Below, piece by piece: positions 5,345-5,357 of a stretch of DNA of 5,357 nucleotides. The DNA is from Bacteroidota bacterium (GTDB lineage: Bacteria > Bacteroidota > Bacteroidia > Chitinophagales > Chitinophagaceae). Location of the stretch: contig JAEZDR010000155.1 of the NCBI GenBank assembly GCA_023433265.1, positions 1-5,357 of the forward strand, in the 5' to 3' direction. The position numbers and the translations under genes are program-made. Numbering within the stretch: position 1 is the stretch's first letter; each line of letters opens with the position of its first letter. Under the pieces are notes generated by a model. It searched no databases, was not told the DNA's origin, and saw only the letters and a program-made list of their open reading frames with translations.

Positions 5345-5357
5345 ACGCCGGTTGCCG

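Overview
The window looks like Bacteroidota chromosome, most likely the Chitinophagaceae/Sphingobacteriales side, although the genus cannot be fixed from the sequence. The grounds are a TonB-dependent receptor with an N-terminal carboxypeptidase-regulatory-like domain, a head-GIN (DUF2807) secreted protein, a close match to the Bacteroidota promoter (TTG, 20 bp, TACCTTTG) in front of the tRNA, and the near absence of Shine-Dalgarno sequences. Four protein genes and one tRNA gene are supported.

Left part (1-1630). The first 419 bases hold no convincing gene but contain a striking array: a conserved 9-mer TAAACCAGC repeated every 11 bp (267-328). Two forward genes follow. The first (420-1151) is a 243-residue cytosolic protein that resembles a widespread but uncharacterised Bacteroidota family beginning MARQ-x-G. 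The second (1139-1630) is a small membrane protein with four predicted membrane segments that overlaps or closely follows the first. They look like a two-gene operon of unknown function.

Middle (1697-4282). A 52-bp palindrome (1697-1748) separates this pair from a convergent reverse-strand gene for a 788-residue TonB-dependent outer-membrane receptor (1770-4136). A TPP (thiamin pyrophosphate) riboswitch lies in its leader (about 4200-4282, reverse strand), with every core element readable. The receptor is therefore most likely the outer-membrane uptake route for thiamin or its phosphate, repressed when TPP is plentiful. It stands alone here: no inner-membrane thiamin transporter or thiamin kinase follows it.

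Right part (4364-5357). Divergently placed is a 239-residue secreted DUF2807 protein whose C-terminal half is a ladder of seven G/A-G-S turns about 19 residues apart, as expected for a beta-helix. A hairpin sits four bases before its start codon. It is followed by an initiator tRNA-fMet gene (5198-5269) with a clear promoter, a leader hairpin and a rho-independent terminator. At the window edge is a degenerate copy of the tRNA's D-arm/anticodon-arm segment, which may be a decayed duplicate or the trace of an integration event.

The best-supported functional story is riboswitch-controlled thiamin uptake. The least explained parts are the 11-bp array with its two-gene cassette and the tRNA remnant at the right end.
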